From Spongospora subterranea f. sp. subterranea (lineage: Eukaryota > Endomyxa: Phytomyxea > Phytomyxea > Plasmodiophorida), in NCBI GenBank assembly GCA_049724395.1, contig JAUGWO010000175.1, positions 1 to 43,803 of the forward strand: a stretch of 43,803 nucleotides of DNA, read 5' to 3'. Every line of letters begins with the position of its first letter. Position 1 is the first letter of the stretch. Under the pieces are notes generated by a model that searched no databases, had not been told where the DNA came from, and saw nothing but the letters and a program-made list of their open reading frames with translations. Shown here in pieces: positions 33,978 through 43,803 of this stretch. The translations under genes and the position numbers were made by a program.

Positions 33978-34406
33978 ATGGTGCAAACTCTCTCGTCGAA
34001 GGATATCTCTTCTGTGTTGAAAAAGATATGCGATGATGCAATGAACAACGGCGTATCCGCTGTTTCTGTTTTAGATGCTGATATTGTTCAGCTAAGAAAC
34101 AGTTTTGCCTATCTGCATCGTGAAGTCTCCCGTGTTCGAGAACAAACACGACGGCGACATAACCGACATTATCGTGCCTCAAAGGCCAATTTTGTTGTAG
34201 GTGATTTTGTGCTTTACGCTATGCCACAACGTCAATTGTGTGGAAAGCTAAACTTTAAATGGGATGGACCTGCACCTATCAAAGGAGCAGTGTCAGATTT
34301 TGTTTTTCAAGTGGAAGATCGAGTTACCAGACAAGTCTCTGATGTGCATTGGCAACGCCTCAAGTTTTATGCAGATTCGTCTTTGAACGTAACTACCGAC
34401 CTATAA
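33978..34406 (+). pseudogene. Integrase C-terminal part of element 4
   Basis: The 142-codon frame reads HNRHYRASKANFVVGDFVLY, then LNFKWDGPAPI, then DVHWQRLKFYADSSLNVT. This is the SH3-like C-terminal integrase domain of gypsy elements. The adjoining chromodomain-like stretch follows at about 34420-34520. A second copy of the same 3' end lies at 40109-40582. Confidence 0.6.
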
Positions 34407-34536
34407 GCTCAAATAGCGCTGGGAACTACTCGATCATTTGTTGGTTGAATGTCCGACTCATGTTAAGACTCTTTTGCAGAAAGACGACCGAAAATTTCAA
34501 GACATTTTGGAGTTTCTCCAGATGAAAGGAGGGGAA

Positions 34537-34681
34537 TGAGGCGGATTAAACCCGTTTGTTGTCAGGAGTTGAGATTTCTAATACAGATCTTGTTATCCAC
34601 CAATCGTGTGTGTGTTGACAACCCGAGTCCAGGCTCGTAATTCCTGAGACCCAACACAGTTTAGGGTGGGGAACCGGCACA
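34537..34681 (+). repeat. 3' LTR of element 4
   Basis: It starts TGAGGCGGATT after a purine run and ends GGAACCGGCACA. It is followed by ACCCT, which matches the bases before the 5' LTR. Confidence 0.8.
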
Positions 34682-34751
34682 ACCCTTCAATGTCATCCAT
34701 TGTGCTGCAATCCGGGATTCGGCAGATTTACATGCCAACGGACTCTGCATT

Positions 34752-35135
34752 GCTGAAGAGTTTCAAACTCTAAAGACAATTTCGATTGAGCAGTCTCGTT
34801 CCCTCCGCACAGAATACCTCAAAATGACCAATATTGCGGCTCCCTAGCTCGTCGCAGAGAAGAAACGAGTGTGGCAATCGCACGCTTTCAGCGCTTGAGA
34901 ATCGCACAAAGCAGATGCAATGTGCATTGCTGAAGAATTTCAAACTCTAAAAACAATTTTGATTGAGCAGTCTCGTTCACTCGTTCGCTTTCAAACTTCA
35001 AAGCGTTCGATTGTCACACTCTTTTATTCTCTGCGACGAGTTGGCGAGCCGTTTTTGGTCATTTTGTGGTATTCCGTGCAGAGGAAATGAGACTGCTCAA
35101 TCGAAGTTGTCTTTAGAAGTTTGGAAATCTTCAGC
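34752..35135. repeat. Inverted duplication, arms about 135 bp
   Basis: Arm 34752-34888 and arm 35001-35135 are imperfect reverse complements (anchors GCTGAAG, ATTGAGCAGTCTC, CTCGTCGCAGAGAA). In the centre, at about 34927-34985, the start of the arm is repeated in direct orientation (AATTTCAAACTCTAAA). Each arm encodes EEFQTLKTISIEQSRS-like words, so this may be an unknown gene end duplicated head-on. Confidence 0.65.
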
Positions 35136-35366
35136 AGTGCACCTTGCATCTTACGCTTTGTGCACTTCTCAAGCGGCGCAACCAAATCTCATATAATCGT
35201 ATTTTGAGGTGCCGGGACCATGATTATGTATTCGAGCGAAAATCGCATTTTCAGATTATAAGTGGAAACCCCTGTGATTTATTGTGTTTGTTTATGATCC
35301 TCGCGTAACCGTCCTGTTTCAGGCAAACGCGTATGAAGACGGGGCTTACAGCAATTACATCGCGAA

Positions 35367-36600
35367 ATGCAAGGCTCTAAGAAAGGCGCTTTCAACCGGC
35401 AATGGCTGACATCCCTTCGGAATCTCGAAGAACTACTCGCTCGGAAGGTGTGTGCACATCGACGTGAAGGGCTCAAAGCGAAAAAATATGGATTACGGCC
35501 AGCCAACGCTCGCCAGATCCTGAAGATGCCGTTAGTCGTTGATTCTGAGCACGTCAATGACATCAAACTTTCGCGACACTGGTACTACTCTCTGTTTCTT
35601 ATCGGATCTGGGACTTCGATCCGACGTTCATCGAATCGAGAACAGGCGGATCTCACAAGCGCCAAACCCGTCATTTATCGATTCCACAGGGAATTGCTGT
35701 CCTTATTCTGTCAAGACCTTAATTTCGGTCATTGCGCTAAGAGGGACGTGTTCAATATAGACCAGGTCCCGCTTCCGTTTGTCTGCAATGTAGACAGCCG
35801 CATTGTCGACGAGATTGGTGCAAAGCGTGTGTGGTGTCGTCAGTCCGAATCCGGTCTCGAAAAACGCCAATCCACAATCCAGGTGACGCTGTGTGTTGAT
35901 GACGACGCTCTGCAACCTAAACCCATTATGATATTCCTTGGAACCTGTAATAATGTGATGCGGTTATCTGAGGTTCAGGAGTGGGACCCTCGAGATCAGG
36001 TACTTGGGTCGACACCAATGTTGCTACATCGATTGTCCCTCTTTACAAGAACGATCCAGCAGTTAAAGAACAGCGCAACCGTCTCTTTTCATGCGACAAC
36101 CTCGAACCGCACCGTTCCCCGGATTTTGTGAAAGCGATGAAAGATCAGATTGGAAATCTGTTCTTTTATCCTCCAAATCTTACTCTTATGGTCAACCGAT
36201 CGGTGCTGGCGCTGGAGGTTCATCAAATTTCACTTGGCAAGTTCGTTGGACCTTGAATTGGTGAATACCGCCATTTTTGGATAAATGGACGGGGCGGTAA
36301 TTTCGTGCCCGGCAACGTCGGGTATTAATGACAAAGTGAACTGGTGATGCGTTTGACAAGATTGTTGAAGGTCGTCCGAGTGAGCGATACTTTGTCAAGA
36401 CAGGTTCGTTATTACGGGTCGATGGCAAACCCAACAACATCAACATCCAAGGACTGGCCGATAACGCCTTTCCGCCAACAGATGGGAGCGAGGACGTTCG
36501 GTTGGTCATTCAGTTGATGAATCCGATGGCGAGATCGAAGATGATCAGAACGTTGTTTTTGGTTCATCTGATAACGATGTCGACAGCGTGAAATTGAGTC
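35367..36600 (+). pseudogene. Pogo-like (Tc1/mariner superfamily) transposase, decayed
   Basis: A DDE transposase that would cut and paste its own DNA. The first acidic residue is in FNIDQVPLPFV (about 35750) and the second in SCDNLEPHRSPDFVKAM (about 36090). The third is expected in QPID, but the sequence reads QPIG (about 36198), so the catalytic triad is incomplete. FVKTGSLLRVDGKP (about 36395) is the usual C-terminal region. The frame changes near 36000 (the 35367-36131 frame passes to 35981-36256), again near 36190 and again after the GGGGCGG stretch near 36290. No terminal inverted repeats were found. The DNA-binding N terminus is poorly preserved. Confidence 0.65.
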
Positions 36601-37277
36601 GTCTCTACAGGAGATGTTAAGTGTTCAGAGCCCTGCATTTGATTTGAATCAAAATGACATTGGCGTTGATAATTCCCGGAAAGAATCGGTTGTCAAGGAA
36701 AATGGAGTGGTGGTCGCCGAATGCAAGTTGATGGATGAAATGAAAATCTGTCCACAATGACCCAATCCTCGATTTGCGAGTGGTAGGTTTGATTGTCGCG
36801 TTGCATCGTTCAATGCCGTTTGGATTCGACGCTTTCGGATAACTGATTGGTGTTGGTTCATTCGTTGCACTGGAAAGCTCTTGGATCTACAAAATTCAAA
36901 ACAGAGCTTTCCTTAGAGTAAGTCTTTTGTCTAATTGTTAGGGAACTTAGATTTTTGGGTTTTTGATCCATTTTGTATCACTCAAGCGATGCTGTTTTAA
37001 GACTTATTTTACACCCCGAAACCTCGAAATGCCAAATTTTCAGCTTGGACCCTGAACCCTATGTCAATTTTCCAATAAACTTATGGACGTTATAAGGAAT
37101 CTTTACAATCTCTGTGTCATTACGGGTCGACTGAATCCGAATCGTCGACCAAATCCAAACTTTCGGCGCCTTTGGCTCGGCTGTTGATCTGATCGTCAGG
37201 AACTGCAAACTTTGTTAGATGACGAACGACTTTGTACACGTTTACATGATTGAACCGCTCGCCGTTGCAACGCGACA
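36601..37277. other. Stretch without a recognisable gene
   Basis: It contains short frames only and is probably 3' flank of the decayed transposon. No repeats were noticed. Confidence 0.4.
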
Positions 37278-38151
37278 ATGAGCAGTGCAGCTGGACCTCC
37301 TCAATGTAATATGGGTATTGCCAACCGCTGTGAAAACTCTCTCAGAGCTGCGATCAGTGAACGCGTCGAGTCAGTATCAGGTTTTATTTTACAAGGCTGG
37401 AAAGGAAATGTTAATGGCAGCACCGGCGACCTGTCAATCTTTTCAAGGACAATCGTCCAGTAATTCTCTGTTGATACAAGGATCATTAACCAAAGAAGAG
37501 ATTGGTTATTTGCCAAAAAAATCAGATAAAGACAACCATTGACGTTTTTTTAATTCTGAGGAAAAGCAGCGATTGCGATTGTCGCGCGGTCATCATGTTC
37601 CTGTCCTGAACGCGATTGATCCCACGACAAAACAACCTTTGAGACGGGCTCGGCGGCGCGTGCTATGCACAAGAGAAGTAAAGACGCCGTCAGTTTATGA
37701 GCACATCGGTTGTTGGAATACTGCAGACGACATGAGCTGTTACTTTTCACCAGCGAAAGAAACTGGCGATAGCGCGAGATACTCCCGCACAAGAAGAAAA
37801 TAATCGATATCGGACGAGCATCGTGAGGTTCGGAGACAACCTCGGCAGAAGCAGTCAAGATCGTCTGCTGTTGATGTCAATGATTGGTGGACGGGATTCA
37901 ACGATGAAAACATGGTTTTGGAAAATGATGAACTTGTTGGATTGGGAACAAGCCAATGTTGTTTATCATTAATTTGGTGTCGACACTCATATCCCTGCAT
38001 CGGAGTGGCCAAAAGGACATCGGGAAAAATGCATTCAATTTCTTGGAAATTTCTTAAGCGTCATCCAGATCATACGATGGCATCAATGCATTGTGAGCGA
38101 CTGAAAAATGCCCACCTATGTGTAGGCAAGCCACGATCGAGTCGAAATTGA
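37278..38151 (+). pseudogene. Unrecognised protein-like ORF series
   Basis: Three successive plus-strand frames look coding: 37285-37542 (LTKEEIGYLPKKSDKDN near its end), 37573-37803 (RRARRRVLCTREVKTPSVYE, HIGCWNTADDMSCYF) and about 37810-38151. They could be one gene with two frame breaks or exons. I know no family with these words. Confidence 0.25.
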
Positions 38152-38370
38152 CCTCAAAAAAGCCTGGTCATATAATCGTAATATATTACGAATAGCCTAT
38201 TTCTTCGTGAATCTCCCTATAAAACCAAAACTCCGTTTTATGACAACTATGTGATGCAATTCTTTTAAAGTTTTGGGACCAGGTTTTTAATGACCATATC
38301 TCACAAATCCTAAAACCACAAGTAAAATGCAGTAGATTTAGACAATGTGCAGGCTCTCAAGAGATAATCG
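38152..38370. other. AT-rich spacer before the satellite
   Basis: AT-rich sequence with no gene. The first degenerate unit (CTCTAACTCGACAATTGC) appears at about 38371. Confidence 0.5.
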
Positions 38371-40108
38371 TACTCTAACTCGACAATTGCTAATTACAGT
38401 AACTCGACAATTGCTAATTACAGTAACTCGACAATTGCTAATTACAGTAACTCGACAATTGCTAATTACAGTAACTCGACAATTGCTAAATTACAGTAAC
38501 TCGACAATTGCTAATTGCTAAACAGTAACTCGACAATTGCTAATTACAGTAACTCGACGACTAATTGCTCGACAATTGCTAATTACAGTAACTCGACAAT
38601 TGCTAATTACAGTAACTCGACAATTGCTAATTACAGTAACTCGACAATTGCTAATTACAGTAACTCGACAATTGCTAATTACAGTAACTCGACAATTGCT
38701 AAATACAGTAACTCGACAATTGCTAATTACAGTAACTCGACAATTGCTAATTACAGTAACTCGACAATTGCTAATTACAGTAACTCGACAATTGCTAAAT
38801 ACAGTAACTCGACAATTGCTAATTACAGTAACTCGACAATTGCTAATTACAGTAACTGGACAATTGCTAATTACAGTAACTCGACAATTGCTAATTACAG
38901 TAACTCGACAATTGCTAATTACAGTAACTCGACAATTGCTAATTACAGTAACTCGACAATTGCTAATTACAGTAACTCGACAATTGCTAAATACAGTAAC
39001 TCGACAAATTGCTAATTACAGTAACTCGACAATTGCTAATTACAGTAACTCGACAATTGCTAAGTTACAGTAACTCGACAATTGCTAATTACAGTAACTC
39101 GACAATTGCTAATTACAGTAACTCGACAATTGCTAATTACAGTAACTCGACAATTGCTAATTACAGTAACTCGACAATTGCTAAATTACAGTAACTCGAC
39201 AATTGCTAATTACAGTAACTCGACAACTAATTGTAACTACAATTGCTAATTACAGTAACTCGACAATTGCTAATTACAGTAACTCGACAATTGCTAATTA
39301 CAGTAACTCGACAATTGCTACAGTAACTCGACAATTGTATACAGTAACTCGACAATTGCTAATTACAGTAACTCGACAATTGCTAATTACAGTAACTCGA
39401 CAATTGCTAAATACAGTAACTCGACAATTGCTAAATACAGTAACTCGACAATTGCTACAGTAACTCGACAATTGCTAATTACAGTAACTCGACAATTGCT
39501 AATTACAGTAACTCGACAATTGCTAATTACAGGGTAACTCGACAATTGCTAATTACAGTAACTCGACAATTGCTAAATACAGTAACTCGACAATTGCTAA
39601 TTACAGTAACTCGACAATTGCTAATTACAGTAACTCGACAATTGCTAAATACAGTAACTCGACAATTGCTAATTACAGTAACTCGACAATTGCTAATTAC
39701 AGTAACTCGACAATTGCTAAATACAGTAACTCGACAATTGCTAATTACAGTAACTCGACAATTGCTAAATACAGTAACTCGACAATTGCTAATTACAGTA
39801 ACTCGACAATTGCTAAATACAGTAACTCGACAATTGCTAATTACAGTAACTCGACAATTGCTAATTACAGTAACTCGACAATTGCTAAATACAGTAACTC
39901 GACAATTGCTAATTACAGTAACTCGACAATTGCTAATTACAGTAACTCGACAATTGCTAATTACAGTAACTCGACAATTGCTAAATACAGTAACTCGACA
40001 ATTGCTAATTACAGTAACTCGACAATTGCTAATTACAATAACTCGACAATTGCTAAATGGTTTACAGTAACTCGACAATTGCTAAATACAGTAAATCGAC
40101 AATTGCTA
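38371..40108. repeat. Satellite array, 24-bp unit, about 72 copies
   Basis: The core GTAACTCGACAATTGCTAA repeats at a 24-bp period for about 1.74 kb. Units end in AATT or AAAT. In the second half the two types often follow a T-T-A order, a hint of a 72-bp higher-order unit. Rare irregular units occur (near 38555, 39225, 39315, 39530). Because 24 is a multiple of three, long open frames appear on both strands (NSTIANYS-type and SNCRVTV-type peptides); I regard them as by-products. The array ends exactly where a copy of element 4 begins. Confidence 0.95.
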
Positions 40109-40582
40109 TGTTTTTCAAGTGGAAGATCTAGTTACCAGACAAGTCTCTCATGTGCGTTGGCAACGCCTCAAGTTTAGGCAGATTCGTCTTTGAACGCAAC
40201 TACCGACTTATTAGCTCAAATAGCACACGATAACACGGGCTTCGAAGTTCAAGAAGTCATGAACATTCGTAGGGAGAAAGACGGATCATGGGTTTATTGA
40301 TTAGGTGGTTTGGTTTCAATCAGGAATTTGATAACCTGGGACCATTCGATCATTTGTTGGTTGAATGTCCCACTCATTTTAAGACTCTTCCCCAGAAAGA
40401 CGACCGAAAATTTCCAGACATTTTGGAGTTTCTCCACATGAAAAGAGGGGAAGGAGACGGATCAAACCGTCTGTTGTCAGGAGTTGAGAGTTCTAATACA
40501 GATCATGTTATCCACCGATCTGATCGTGTGTGTGTGTTGGCAACCGAATCCATTCTCGTAATTCCTGAGACGAAAAACACAG
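40109..40582 (+). mobile_element. Partial second copy of element 4, 3' end with LTR
   Basis: The sequence from TGTTTTTCAAGTGGAAGATC (40109) matches element 4 from about 34300 onward: integrase tail, chromodomain-like stretch (about 40230-40380), purine run and LTR (about 40453-40582). Similarity stops after AACACAGT. This copy keeps about 120 bp of chromodomain region that the 34.4-kb copy lacks. It is a fossil with several breaks. Confidence 0.75.
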
Positions 40583-40682
40583 TGGGAGTGAGTTGAAAAT
40601 GGCCCAAAAATTGCCCAAAAATTGCCTAAAATGGCCAAAACCATTGATTTTGCCCAAAAAACTGAACGTGACAAAGGTGACC

Positions 40683-40828
40683 AGTCATAATATGATAGAT
40701 TAGGACGGCAGATCCATATGTCGGCACGAGTTTGACCAGGGCCGGTACCATACCGCTATATAACGACTGGATAACATGGAGGGTGATCGCTCTGATTGAG
40801 GGCCAGATAGCGCCATCCGCGTGAATGA
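40683..40828 (-). pseudogene. Antisense copy of the last carrier coding segment
   Basis: The minus strand reads IRAITLHVIQSLYSGMVPAL and VKLVPTYGSAVL, nearly the same as the third-repeat end of the mitochondrial carrier at 30616-30752. About 140 bp is duplicated with few differences. The rest of the carrier is absent. It sits beside the LTR fragment at 40582, so it may have been moved with retroelement DNA. Confidence 0.8.
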
Positions 40829-41036
40829 GCAACTACAGTGGTCATGCCGTCAACGGCAAGCTTTACGCAGTTCTCAAAGGGCCACTGTTGGGAACACTTC
40901 AAAATGTATCTACAAGAGACTGCGCACAGTGTTGGATCACGACTGATTCGCCCGAGAGCCGCAGTTGCCACTTGGTTTACTGTTACTGCCATTGACCGAT
41001 TATTATTGATTATATAACAGACGCCCTATTAAAGAC
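40829..41036 (-). other. Short unrecognised minus-strand frame
   Basis: A minus-strand open frame continues upstream of the carrier fragment (CSQQWPFENCVKLAVDGMTT) up to an ATG at 40992. No family is recognised. The stretch also forms the upstream flank of the ankyrin gene. Confidence 0.25.
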
Positions 41037-41105
41037 ATGACCAACGGAGTCCGTAGGGTTTTAACAGTAATAGAGGATCACTCATTCACTTTTCAATTTC
41101 CCTTG

Positions 41106-43226
41106 ATGATGTCGAGTTTCATGTTTTCGAAGTTCGTCATAATACTGGTGGTATTGAAAATTGGTGCCTCAACGTCCCCAGATTCGGATCGGATTACGGC
41201 CATTCAGCGGATCGAGGCCATTGAGCGGATCGAGGCCATTCATCGAATCAATAACTTACATGAGGCACTTGACGACGGGTCGCAATGAGTGTATTGATGT
41301 TGGGGTAAACTGTAATTGACTAATCGGATTATATAGAAATATAGAAGCTGCTCTGGAATGTGCTAATGAGATTGACAAGGCGGATATAAGTGTTTTGTAT
41401 GACATAGAAACAAAAAGTGAAGATAATGGGGACTGGAGCAATTCGGTTGAGTAATCAGATGTGTCAGATGCAATATTTCACTGATAAAATATCACAGGTC
41501 GACTCAGATTTGGTGTATCACACCACCCCTCTCAATTTGGCACTTCGCTACCGCCAGTATCAAAATTGTCATTGGTTCTGATCCACCGTTAATGGTATTA
41601 CAATAGGGAGGAAGTCGCCATAAAACTATTAGACAGAGGGGCCGATATATTTGTAGCCGATGCCAATGGGGATACTCCATTGCATCTCGCTGCTTTTCGT
41701 GGCCTGTAATATATTGCCCATTATGGGTCATCACCCATTATCTGACAACTTTTTAGGGTTAATGTCGTCAATAAGATCATGGAAATTATGGGCGACATCA
41801 AAATCATGAACAATGCCGGAAAGTCGAAGCTGCAAGCTCTTGTCCTGAAAAATGAGGCTGGGAGCGCGCCACTCCATTTTGCAATTTTTCCTAATTGGTT
41901 GGTCGTACTTAATGTTGAGACCCTGATCCGCTGTCGATAATCGTTATTGATTTCAGCGAAGCGGTGTTTCAAAAATTGCTGACTGAAGGGGCCGATCCAA
42001 TGATCACTGATGGTAATGGGAATACAGCACTGCACCTGGCGATACAGATGAGGCTGTATACTGCTATAACATGTTGATGTCTCAAAGAGTCTGATCGAGA
42101 TCTCACAGGAGTCAAGACATTATTATTTATATTATAAATGCGGCGGGGTCAACAATCGTCAACATTCAAAACGATGAGGGGTTAACTGCTCTCCATGTGG
42201 CAGCTTCACGTACCCGGTTTGTCAAATCGTCGCTGGTCAACCTGCTAATCTGACTGTTTTTTAGAGTCTGGGAAGTTGAATATTTGTTGGAAAAAGGCGC
42301 CAGTCGCACCATCTTGGCTTATGAAAAGACAGCACTTGATATGGCAAAGGAGACGTGGGCATTTCACAATTTCCCTGATGACGCAAAGATCGTCGCACTT
42401 TTACAGCCTGTGATTGTCGCCAGAGGGGCCGATATATTTGTAGTCGATGAAAATGGGAATACTCCATTGCATCTCGCTGCTATTCATGGCCTGTAATATA
42501 TTGCTCATTATGGGTCATCACCCATTATCTCACAATTTTTTAGGGTTAATGTCGTCAATAAGATCATGGACATTATGGGCGACATCAAAATCATGAACAA
42601 GGCCGGGAGGTCGAAGCTGCAAGCTATTAACCTGAAAAATAAGGCTGGGAAAGCGCCACTCCATTTGGCAGTTTTCCCTGAGTGGTTGGTCGTACTTAGT
42701 GTTGAGACCCTGATCCGCTTTCGATAATCGTTATTGATTTCAGCGAAGCGGTGTTCCAAAAATTGCTAACTGAAGGGGCCGATCCAATGATCACTGACAA
42801 TAAGGGGAATACAGCACTGCACCTGGCGATAGAGATGGGGCTGTATACTGCTATAACATGTTAATGTCTCAAAGAGTCTGATCGAGATCTCACAGGAGTC
42901 AAGACATTATTATTTATATTATTAATTCGGCGGGGTCAACAATCGTCAACATTCAAAACGATGAGGGGGTAACTGCTCTCCATGTGGCAGCTTCATGTAC
43001 CCGGTTTGTCAAATCGTCGCTGGTCAAACTGCTAATCTGACTGTTTTTTAGAGTCTGGGAAGTTGAATATTTGTTGGAAAAAGGCGCCAGTCGCACAATC
43101 TTGGCTTATGAAAAGACAGCACTTGATATGGCAAAGGAGAAGTGGGCATTGGACAATATCCCAGATGACGCAAAGATCGTCGCACTTTTACAGCATGAAT
43201 TGATACAATCGCCCAACGATGATTAA
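41106..43226 (+). CDS. Ankyrin-repeat protein with signal-like N terminus, 12 exons
   Basis: Proposed exons: 41106-41278, 41337-41445, 41498-41567, 41607-41705, 41757-41897, 41957-42055, 42109-42216, 42265-42492, 42544-42684, 42744-42842, 42896-43003, 43052-43226. Phases agree and introns are 39-59 nt with CTAAT/CTGAC branch-like words. Ankyrin repeats are plain: GNTPLHLAA, GNTALHLAI, EGLTALHVAA, EVEYLLEKGAS. The N terminus MMSSFMFSKFVIILVVLKIGAS is a good signal-peptide candidate; RITAIQRIEAIERIEAIHRI is a short amphipathic repeat. An in-frame ATG at 41037 is the alternative start. Exons 4-8 and 8-12 are a 787-bp tandem duplication including introns. The protein ends HELIQSPNDD. A role outside the cell or in the secretory pathway is inference; ankyrin repeats bind proteins. 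Confidence 0.8.
41641..43190 (+). repeat. 787-bp tandem duplication inside the ankyrin gene
   Basis: GCCGATATATTTGTAG starts at 41641 and again at 42428. Exons and introns are both conserved across the two units. The junction fuses the end of one unit (ALLQ) to the start of the next (PVIVARGADIF). Confidence 0.9.
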
Positions 43227-43803
43227 ACCGAACTGGTCGCCCAGATCAGTCGATTGGTCATTATTCGGTAATATTGCCCATTTCCAGATCTCGTTGACCA
43301 TCACTAATCCACATGAAACTAAACCATCACTACTTTATCTGTCATCCTATAGAACACAACCCGTATGCATTGCCACAATGACACAACACATGATTCATCA
43401 TGTCCAATTAGCCAAAGTTTTTTATCTTCGCTACGCTGTCTTGAACGTGTTAAAACCAAATGGTTCAGACTCACAGGTAAAGTAAACAACGGTACCGATT
43501 CCAGAAAACACATGAAATTACCGAATGGTTCAGACTCACAGGTAAAGTAAACAACGGTACCGATTCCAGAAAACACATGAAATTACCGGATATCCGTTGA
43601 ACTATCGGTACATCGCTATTCCGTTATCGTGATCGTGGTTCACTATTTACCATCGGTGCCTTTGATCAATGTCAACAACATGGAGAATGTGTTGATTCAA
43701 ATTACCGATTTTTGTTGTTTTGTTGGGGCTCCACCTCCAATTAAATGCCGATTTCGTGTAGATGTTCGCTGGTTCAAGCAGTGCCGAAATTGCCCCATGA
43801 ATT
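43227..43803. other. Window end, unrecognised, with a 65-bp tandem repeat
   Basis: Short plus-strand frames (CHNDTTHDSSCPISQSF at about 43370; FRYRDRGSLFTIGAFDQC at about 43617) may be exons of a gene running out of the window. I do not recognise it. Confidence 0.3.
43461..43589 (+). repeat. Two 65-bp tandem units
   Basis: TGGTTCAGACTCACAGGTAA starts at 43461 and again at 43526. The units are nearly identical. Each contains CAGGTAAAGT, a good splice-donor consensus, so the duplication may copy an exon end and intron start. Confidence 0.85.

Larger units (their letters stand above)
31990..34686 (+). mobile_element. Internally deleted Ty3/gypsy element (element 4), with LTRs and ACCCT duplication
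   Basis: LTRs lie at 31995-32147 and 34537-34681 (TGAG...CCGGCACA), flanked by ACCCT on both sides (31990-31994, 34682-34686). A purine-rich tract (about 34523-34536) precedes the 3' LTR. Inside are a gag-like part (about 32210-33170, zinc knuckle CLYCGSPHNVRRC at about 33080), a weak protease-like region (about 33560-33870) and only the C-terminal end of integrase (33978-34406). RT, RNase H and the integrase core are absent, so it could only have moved with help. It is old, with many breaks. Confidence 0.8.

Noticed and set aside
38515-40078. Long open frames on both strands in the satellite
   Set aside because: The 24-bp period keeps any stop-free frame open. The peptides are pure unit repeats, with no promoter or start context.
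38371-40108. CRISPR-like array
   Set aside because: The units are contiguous, with no spacers of differing sequence, and the window is eukaryotic.

Overview
The window is eukaryotic. Short spliceosomal introns (about 39-63 nt, GT...AG, with CTGAC/CTAAT-like branch sites close to the 3' splice site) can be placed in at least two genes, and most of the rest is transposable-element debris. The transposons are Ty3/gypsy elements of several lineages, most with chromodomains, a tyrosine-recombinase DNA transposon of Crypton type, a pogo-like DNA transposon and a copia scrap. Self-primed chromoviruses, tiny introns and a Crypton fit an early-diverging fungus or fungus-like opisthokont protist. One gypsy lineage (700-5440) and the integrase end of another (34.0-34.4 kb) look more like elements I associate with oomycetes, so the host lineage is not settled by this sequence.

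Layout. 1-660: non-coding, two related stem-loops. 700-5440: old gypsy element with chromodomain and a candidate 3' LTR. 5439-5609: copia RT scrap (-). 5610-10766: chromovirus 1 with both LTRs, a 9 x 29 bp leader minisatellite, gag and pol. 10767-12680: fragments. About 12680-22175: chromovirus 2, split by a younger GC-rich gypsy element (15256-20662) that has 192-bp LTRs identical by eye and an ACCA target duplication. 22.2-25.4 kb: inverted duplications, including two Crypton-type recombinase copies lying tail to tail.

25.6-30.8 kb is the clearest host block, all on the + strand: a multi-exon cytosolic-type arginyl-tRNA synthetase, a tandem CH-domain (fimbrin-like) protein, and a mitochondrial carrier. 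The CH reading frame runs without a stop into the first carrier repeat, so the last two are either a real fusion or two closely packed genes. The synthetase needs two small indels to stay in frame.

30.8-40.7 kb: a 2.7-kb internally deleted gypsy element with its own LTRs and an ACCCT target duplication (31990-34686); an inverted duplication; a decayed pogo-like transposase; unrecognised ORFs; a roughly 72-copy 24-bp satellite (38371-40108) that abuts a second copy of the deleted element's 3' end; and a stray antisense copy of the carrier's last coding segment. 41.1-43.2 kb: a 12-exon ankyrin-repeat gene with a signal-peptide-like N terminus and a 787-bp tandem duplication of a whole block of exons and introns. 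The last 0.6 kb holds a 65-bp tandem repeat and no gene I can name.

The most interesting signals are: (i) self-priming primer-binding sites in three different gypsy elements, two with the same 2-nt spacer and the third with a spacer of the same length; (ii) the tail-to-tail Crypton pair and other inverted duplications; (iii) the CH/carrier continuous frame; (iv) the exon-block duplication in the secreted-looking ankyrin gene.
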